DNA of 64,000 nucleotides from Collybiopsis luxurians FD-317 M1 (taxonomy: Eukaryota > Basidiomycota > Agaricomycetes > Agaricales > Omphalotaceae), in NCBI GenBank assembly GCA_000827265.1, contig KN834749.1, positions 1,911,500 to 1,975,499 on the forward strand, in the 5' to 3' direction. Of the stretch, positions 57,531 through 64,000 are shown one piece after another (position 1 is the first letter of the stretch; the number at the start of each line of letters is the position of its first letter). A program made the position numbers and the translations under genes. The notes beneath the pieces are model-generated. The model ran no database searches, was not told the DNA's origin, and was given only the letters and a program-made list of their open reading frames with translations.

Positions 57531-59928
57531 ATGACTACCGCTGCCCCTAGAGTTACCCCTGCAGCTTCTAGACGTCCTACCAGTCTATCGTCGACTACAT
57601 CTCCTTCTCACTCGTCATCTGCCTCCATTTCTAGAGGCGCCACTGCTCGCTCAGCAGCCAGCTCGCGAACCCCCTCTTCCTTGAACTCGGCTACCAACCG
57701 CAGACCTGCCTCAAGGTCGTCTACAAGTTCTGGTCCCGCTGGGGAGTCGGCAGGCGATCTTGCTGCCGAGTTGAAAGCGGTAACAGAGAAGAAGGAGCAG
57801 GTAAATTGTCTTACGTTCTGCGCCTCAAGTCATACTCTAATAATACCCCTCTCGTAGCTTTTATTGCAACTGCAAGATAAAGATCAAACAATTGAAGATC
57901 AGGGCAAGGAAAATGATAGACTTATCTCTGCTCTTCATGATGCGGAAAAGAGTTTGAACGATCTCTACGCGGAGCAGAGTCGCTCAGAGCAGGAGCTCGC
58001 CCAGAGAATCGACATTTCCGAGAAACTTCGTGCTCAAGTGCGCGAACTAGAAAAGGAAAAGAGGGATATTTTACGTCGTTACAATGAGCAGGTTAGTTGA
58101 ATCAGTCTCACTGTTCAGTGATTTTCGCTGACCTCTACTTCAGACAGCTACCTTCGATGCAGAGCGCCAATCTTTCTATGATAACGAGCAACATCTCAAG
58201 TCTCGTATTCAATCATTATCCCAGGCTCGAAAGAAGCCTGAAAGTCCAATTGTCGTCGACCCTGAATCAGAAGCCGAACGCGAAGAAGAGGAAACCAAAT
58301 TGGAACCTGCGACTGAGCTCAAGTCTGCGAAACAGGACTTCAATGATCCTGAACAAGAGCCCGCGGAGATGACTGCTTTGAAATTAGAGCTTTCAACATT
58401 GTCTACGTCCCACTCGTCTTTGCAAAGTACCCTCGTTCTCCTGCAAGGCCAGTTGGCTGATCTCAACCGAGTCAATAAGCAGTTACAGGAGGAGAACGAG
58501 AGCTACATGATTTTGCTTCAGGAAAGGACTCTGAGTGGTCAATTTGACTTGAAGCAGGTCGGAGGAGCTGATGACGATGAGGAATCCGACAAAGGCGACG
58601 TTGGAAGTATCCGCAGTAGCGGACGAAGCATTCTGGATAGGGTCGAAGAAGAGGCATCAGAAAATAATCCCGGCTCCTTGGCGCATGAGCTTGCTGGCAG
58701 TTTCAACGCGTCCCCAGACGATTCGGATGCTCGTCAAGGGCGGCCGCGGCAAGGTCGCAAACGTAGCTCTTCCACGTCTCACTCACCGGCGCCTAAGGGC
58801 GAATCTCTCGCCGATTTACCAATTACTGGCCCTGGCCTCGATCTTGCCGCCGAACTTGGTCGCGCTGAGAACAAAGATATCTTAGAGGGTAACGTTTCCG
58901 CTCCTTCCACTCCTTCCAAGAGCAAACGATCCAGGAAAGACCCAAAGGCTGGCTTCCTCGAGCCCAGCGTTTCCGCGAGCGACGTTCTGGCACTACGCTC
59001 AGAGGTCAAGGCACTCAAAGATGCCAACAAAGCGCTCTCTTTGTATGCTTCGAAGATTATTGACCGGATCATTGCTCAGGAAGGCTTTGAACATGTGCTA
59101 GCGGTCGACTATGACAACGAACCCCCAACACCCTCCACTGCGGCACCTAAGACCGCCAAGCCACGGCCTCAATCAGTGATTGTTGGTCGTACCACGTCGG
59201 CGCCTAGTAGTGAATCGCCTCGACCGAACGGCGCCGGTTTCAATGTTCCCAAGCTAGGAACTCCTCCCACCCCAGCCAGTCCTTCCACCAAGGCATCGCG
59301 TCGCTCTTTATCGTTTGACTGGAAAGGACTCTTCGGTAGCGAGAAAAAGCCGGAACCCAACTTGCGCCCATTGACACTGAAGCCTGGAGCTAGCCCTGTC
59401 ACTGGCGCGCGAAAGCTGGATACCACTGAGGACGAGAATGATCGCCGAGAACGGGAGAGAATTAACGCTACCATGAAGCTTATGGGTATAGAACCTTCTC
59501 CATCCCTTACCTCACCTGTACCAATGCAAAAAGCTTTTTCGTCGCCCGGCCCCGCACCACCTCCCAGCGCCAACACCAACAGACGTTTCTCCTTCTTTGG
59601 CTCCAGGACGCCTGCGTCCGAACCCGCATCTTCTCCAGTTTCGACACCCTCGTTGAATAGCAGTTCAACACGGATTGGCTTAGGAATTGAAAACACAGAG
59701 CTCACTCAGGAAGCTCTCGAGCATGCGGAAGCTGAGAACTCTCTGGCGGCTCTAGATGCACACGAACGCACCCTTAGCTCCGAAATTGCCAAGGGAGCTT
59801 CAGGGGGGTTCACGGAAATTAGGCGGAGCAGCCGCCGTGGCCGACGAAGTGCTGGGGGGCGAAGTGCCGGAGGAAGTGATAGTGGGAGTACCGTCTGGAG
59901 TGCAGGCATTGGGGAAGACGACGATTAA
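57531..59928 (+). CDS. Coiled-coil protein, Ser/Pro-rich
   Basis: Function not recognised. Exons are 57531-57800, 57858-58091 and 58144-59928, giving 762 residues. The first 75 residues are almost only Ser, Thr, Ala, Arg and Pro. Residues about 80-190 form a long coiled coil (LLLQLQDKDQTIEDQGKEND and later), continuing after a Glu-rich linker with a second heptad stretch (LKLELSTLSTSHSSLQSTL). After a Ser/Pro-rich section with basic patches there is another helix (LALRSEVKALKDANKALSL). The C-terminus has Arg/Gly/Ser repeats. A cytoskeletal or spindle-associated scaffold is possible, but that is inference only. It is divergent from XRCC2 with 254 bases between start codons. Confidence 0.6.
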
Positions 59929-60342
59929 ATGGATTCGCAGGGCCAGTCATGAGCTGTTATACCAAAATTATACCCTCGGATGGTCGATATCACTTGCATA
60001 CATACTTATCGAGAAATTTCTGTGGATTATGTTTTCCTTATCTTACCATAACTTAATGAGTATGTGTTATATCATTCAGCGTGCACTTCCCGAATATGAG
60101 CAAGCATTGAGCAGTATTCCGTTGGTCAAATCAAATAGTCAAACTATGAACAGTACCACGAACAATTCACGATGGAACTTCGTGTTTGAGTAGTGTATTT
60201 TCAGCGTGTTGGCGGATGGTCTCGAACGGATTAGATGAGAATTTGGGATTGGAAAGTATGAGCGGGTGACGAAGACGCTCAACTTTGCTGAGTATACACA
60301 GGAATCAGTACGCGCATTCGATTGAGTATACGAAAATATTTC
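59929..60342. other. Intergenic region
   Basis: 414 bases after the coiled-coil gene and before the stop of SLX9 (-). Mostly AT-rich 3' sequence of two convergent genes. No gene seen. Confidence 0.5.
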
Positions 60343-60944
60343 TCACAGAGCCTTTTTTCGCTGAGTGTCTGATAAGGTAACTCGCTGGCCTTCACCAATC
60401 TGACCGGATTTAACTTTGGCATGCGATATCGAGTTCGAAGAATCTTTTACCCCGTTAACCTTCGCTCCTGGCTTTTCGGAAGGAGCAGCTTGAGGAGAAA
60501 AGGCCTTATCAACAGATTGAAGTGCATCCCGAATCTCGTCTAATCCTTGTCCTATCTGCTCTCTAGTCTTCCGTTTCAAACGTCGCTGGTGAGATTTCGA
60601 GTAAGGTGACTGCGTCAGTTCCATTCGCTGCAGAAACGCTTCCCGCTTTATCTGTTGTTTGTCCTTCTTCTTCAAGGTCGGCACAAGCTCTGCAACAGAC
60701 TCTTCAGCCTGGGTCTCATCCACCTAAAATCAAAAGCATCTGCATTTGAGTAGGTCATGAGAAAGAATGAGGGGTGTTATTCACCGGTCTCCCTATGATA
60801 GTTTCTTCCTCCGGTAAATCACGCTTTACAGAGGTAAGCTTGACTGATGCATTGTGGAAGGTGGACCGCTTGGATCGTTCTTTGGGCTGAAATCAGTCTT
60901 CGATAACATTCTTGATTGAAAATACGAAGACATAGACACACCAT
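60343..60944 (-). CDS. SLX9: Ribosome biogenesis factor SLX9
   Basis: Small nucleolar protein linked to pre-40S assembly and export. Exons are 60944-60942, 60886-60785 and 60723-60343, giving 161 residues. The first exon is the ATG alone, as in eL22, followed by PKERSKRSTFHNASVKL. The family core is KKKDKQQIKREAFLQRM and then YSKSHQRRLKRKTREQ, with a helical GLDEIRDALQSV at the end. Lys/Arg content fits nucleolar RNA binding. SLX9 proteins diverge quickly, but the SKSHxRRxKRKxREQ signature makes the call safe. Confidence 0.84.
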
Positions 60945-60974
60945 AACGGTTGGGTCAAGGTTGAATGGAAAGTA

Positions 60975-61017
60975 GAATTCAAAGCAAAATTCAAAGCAAA
61001 ATTCAAGTCAAAATTCG
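60975..61017. repeat. Tandem AAAATTCAAAGC-type repeat
   Basis: About four imperfect copies of a 12-base unit (AAAATTCAAAGC), the last with a GTC variant, lie directly upstream of the SLX9 start codon, in its 5' leader or promoter. Spacing is regular. Too short to be a minisatellite array, but copy-number variation between strains is plausible. Confidence 0.55.
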
Positions 61018-61109
61018 ACCGGCGGCTATTTTACTACATAAGCGCCATCAACTGCGTTATTCGACTAAGTCCTGGATCTTCTGCTCACGAACAAATAATC
61101 TTCGCCAGG

Positions 61110-64000
61110 CTATTTGGGCATATACTCCTCAATGACACTTCGAGGCTTTGTAAATTTTCCCAGCGGTTTGTAGTCAACATCCATGCCAAACGCCCTTGGA
61201 CCCCCAATCTCAATGCCCCTCTTGCTCGTCGTCCATCTCTCGGATGCTTGGATTCCAAGGACGAACACCAACAGTCCATAGCGGTACTCTGGCGTTCCGA
61301 TAGCTTCGCCACTCAAGGCATCGCAAACGCAGATGAGATCAGGTACAGAGGCAATAACTTGTTCCTCGCCAAAATCGGAGATGGCTATTGCAACAATGTT
61401 TTCGTTCTTGAAGGGTATTTTCAGTTTTCTTCCTGCGCCTGACGATGTGGTTGACGACTCAATGTCTGCTGCTTCAATGACCACCTCTCCATGAACATGT
61501 CCCTTGACAGTTTTCCTCTCCACGCCAACGATCTTCCCCTTGAATAACACTTTTGCAGCCTCCTTCCCTCCGACTTCTTCGATGACAGCCTCTGCGACAT
61601 GATCAAGATCATTTTGGGCTCGACAAAGAGCAATCGCTCGTCCGATTCTCCAAGACAGAGATATCGTATTTTCAATGACCCAGGATTTCATGTCCTTTCC
61701 CGAGCAGGGACCCTTTGCACATCCAACCTGCGAACCCATCTCACTCAAAGCAGCTCGAAAAGCTCGTTCGATTTGTTTTTCGCTGGTTGCCGAGAGCATT
61801 ATCTGGAATATGTAAGAGCCGTTCATCTAATCCTTTGACCAAAAAAACTCACCATTTTATTGCCATTTCCATCCGATATAGCTGTAGGTAAGAACAGAGC
61901 ATGATCACCTCCCCAGACAACAGGAGTGATTTGCCAGGCCACAGGGAATGCTCTGTAAAAACACCGTTCAAGGAAACCGTAAAAGTTCATTCTATATCTC
62001 TACATAAACTTCCTTACCGTCCCATCCAGTCACCATCAATGACAGGGAGGTTGCCGTCCCAGGCCCCGATAAGGAAAGCTACTCATTTATTGGCGGCTAT
62101 AGGCAATGAAATTTATTTAAAGTCAAACAACCAACCTTGCAATCCATTGCCTCCCCCAATCTCCAAATCAATTACAGCAGTGGGTTTAATGCCAAGATAA
62201 GCGTAAACAATATCCTGAGATTCCATAATTCTATGTAGACATCATGAGCATAATATTATCCTAAATCAGCCGGGCACTTACTCATTTCCAGGAAGTTTGT
62301 CCATACTGACAGTTGGGCTACCTTTAGCTCCGCCGCAAGCAATGATATCCTCATCATCTGCCCATGTAGGTTCAACTATCCGAACTAAAGCTCCACGACG
62401 GATCATCTCCCGTAAGCGCAAGAAATGGGGGTATGGAGTACCCCCTCCACCACATCCCAGAATGTAACAACCTACAGAAATCCATTCTAGATCTATCTCG
62501 GTGATGTGCCACTCAAAATCAGAGGAACTGGGGGAGAGTAACCTTCCAGGAGACGGGACGATGATGGGGGCATATGAGGCGATTTCAGATGCAGTCCTTG
62601 CAATGGAAGGGGGGGCCGGAGCAACTAGTGGGTTAAAGATGGTTTTCTTGTGAGGCTCAATCATGGAATCCAAACCTGTAGTCTCAGAATGGAAAGGGAT
62701 TGTGCTCAGTGTTGCGCGTGAAAAATCGAAATCACCGATAGCTTTGACTATTAAGCGACATTTGTTGGCCACATACTAGAATGACCGGAAATCTGGGCCG
62801 TCAATGGAAGCAGGGACATATTGTCACGTACTGGAACCGGAATCGCATCCATTTCAGCAATTCCTATTGTACTGCGAACAGCGCCGGCAGCCACTGCTCG
62901 CTCTATAGCTATCTTGGAAACCTCTTCTAATGCAGCCTGGGTCGTCCTTCCCTCGGTACTTAGAATGGTGTCGACGACCCCAGAGACGCGTGCAATAGCT
63001 ATTTGAAGACGGCACATTGAAAGGCTCGAAGCTGAAATCGACATAGTGGCTTACCAGCACCAATGGCGTTTGCCACATCAGCATATTTTGGTGTAATCAC
63101 CCGACTGGCGCCCTTTAGTGAGACCTTGCTGTCTTCATCTGGCGATATGATCATCGCGCCTCCGCCAACCAGCAGGACAGAAATGTCGTCAGCAGAGGTT
63201 TTCATACTATCTATGATTTCTTCCATTTTATGCGTTACAATGGCTTCGTACGCGGATAGTAGCTGGGGCAGGTCATAATTTTTACTTTCAACAACTTGAC
63301 GAAGACCGTCTTCAGCAAGCTGTCGAGACCCGATGGAATTATTCAAGGCTGAGGCTGGAAGCCGAGTAACAGCAGCATAGTCTGTCGCTGTAGGGATCTC
63401 TCCCCCAAACACCAGAGCATGTTCGGTAATTAGGTGGCCTACGGAGTCTGGCCCAACGGTAAGGATCGGTTCCTGAAGTTCGTTGTGCATGATGCGGATG
63501 ATCGAGCCTCCGCCGAGACCAATGCTGTATCATATGAGTCCTGAGATGTATGCAGTCTTGACCAGTCAAAAGCATCACCTTTTGACGTCAGGACAGGAAA
63601 AGTTCATTCGAACACCTCCTATCTCACTCACTGCCGCAGCTTGCCTGGGTAGTCCACTCGCGAGTAACATACCCACGTCTATGTTAGCGGTCAGAGGTGT
63701 AAAGCGCCGATGAGATTGGGCCCACCCGTTGAGGTTCCACCAACATCCACAACAATCATATTCTCTTTTTCAATGTTGCCTTTTACAAGAAAAGCTGCAC
63801 CGCACATAGAGTTTGTCGGTCCACTATTGAATGTTCTAATAGGCAACCTCGCGGCGTCTGCGGCCTGTAAAATAGTCCCGTCATTTTGTGTCAAGAAAAC
63901 TGGACAAGACAGCTTGAGACGGTGGTGGATAGCAGATTGGAAGGAGGAGATTGTACGCCGAGCAAAAGATAGTATGGAAGCATTTAACATAGCGGCATTT
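61110..64000 (-). CDS. Hydantoinase/oxoprolinase-DUF917 fusion, 5' end outside window
   Basis: Large metal-dependent-type enzyme of the HyuA/oxoprolinase superfamily with a C-terminal DUF917 domain; substrate unknown (hydantoins, 5-oxoproline or acetone-type reactions are known in the superfamily). Exons in the window are 64000-63726, 63678-63579, 63524-63055, 62998-62832, 62775-62282, 62230-62136, 62078-62018, 61952-61853 and 61802-61110. The first exon is cut by the window edge. The hydantoinase A part has the VDVGGTSTDVG signature (joined over an intron), GLGGGSIIRI and an LLVGGGAMI motif. DUF917 begins with the FEWHITEIDLEWISVG region and CGGGGTPYPHF, and ends around GMDVDYKPLGKFTKPRSVIEEY. 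Phases agree for every junction. Confidence 0.85.

Overview
This is a gene-dense piece of a nuclear genome from a filamentous basidiomycete, most likely an Agaricomycete. The evidence is the architecture: genes on both strands with little space between them, almost every gene cut by introns of about 45-65 bases, very small exons (6, 10, 12, 16, 17, 18, 19 and 20 bases), CTAAC-like branch points close to the acceptor, and fungal families such as SWI1 with an ARID domain, a CCL1-type cyclin H, cytochrome b2, and an alpha-arrestin with PPxY motifs. I see no transposon, tRNA, rRNA, CRISPR array or secondary-metabolite cluster. I rebuilt exon chains by hand from splice sites, reading frame and family motifs. 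The summed exon lengths divide by three for every complete gene except the LIM protein, which carries an apparent one-base insertion.

Layout. 0-11.3 kb: Rab5-type GTPase (5' end outside the window), PPxY alpha-arrestin, SWI1, a DUF1764 protein, cyclin H (CCL1), a Ser/Thr-rich GPI-anchored-type protein, a small DUF7726-like nuclear protein and the FAP7/AK6 nucleotide kinase. 11.6-24.1 kb: an orphan seven-helix membrane protein, RNA polymerase III subunit RPC37/RPC5, two proteins of unknown function, a J protein with a glycine-rich membrane segment, and a second orphan seven-helix protein with a long tail. 24.7-34.7 kb: a LIM/paxillin-like protein with a frameshift, an F-box-like protein, a cytochrome b2-type L-lactate dehydrogenase and a SAP-like/coiled-coil protein. 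35.5-50 kb: CBF5 (dyskerin), ribosomal protein eL22, a DHX29-like DExH helicase and the INO80 ATPase. 50.5-56 kb: an organelle block of fumarase, PEX11, CMC1 and lipoyl synthase. 56-64 kb: XRCC2-type RAD51 paralogue, a coiled-coil protein, SLX9, and a hydantoinase/oxoprolinase-DUF917 fusion that runs off the right edge.

How genes relate. Several neighbours share short divergent promoters and related jobs: CMC1 and lipoyl synthase (91 bases between start codons, both mitochondrial), CBF5 and eL22 (224 bases, both ribosome-related), fumarase and PEX11 (300 bases), and SWI1 and DUF1764 (about 57 bases). I found no single new system comparable to a defence island. The unusual signals are the micro-exons, five probable GC-AG introns, a convergent coding overlap in which one strand reads poly-Asp and the other a His-rich tail, a broken LIM domain, a CMC1 gene split into three short exons, and several basidiomycete genes without a known function.
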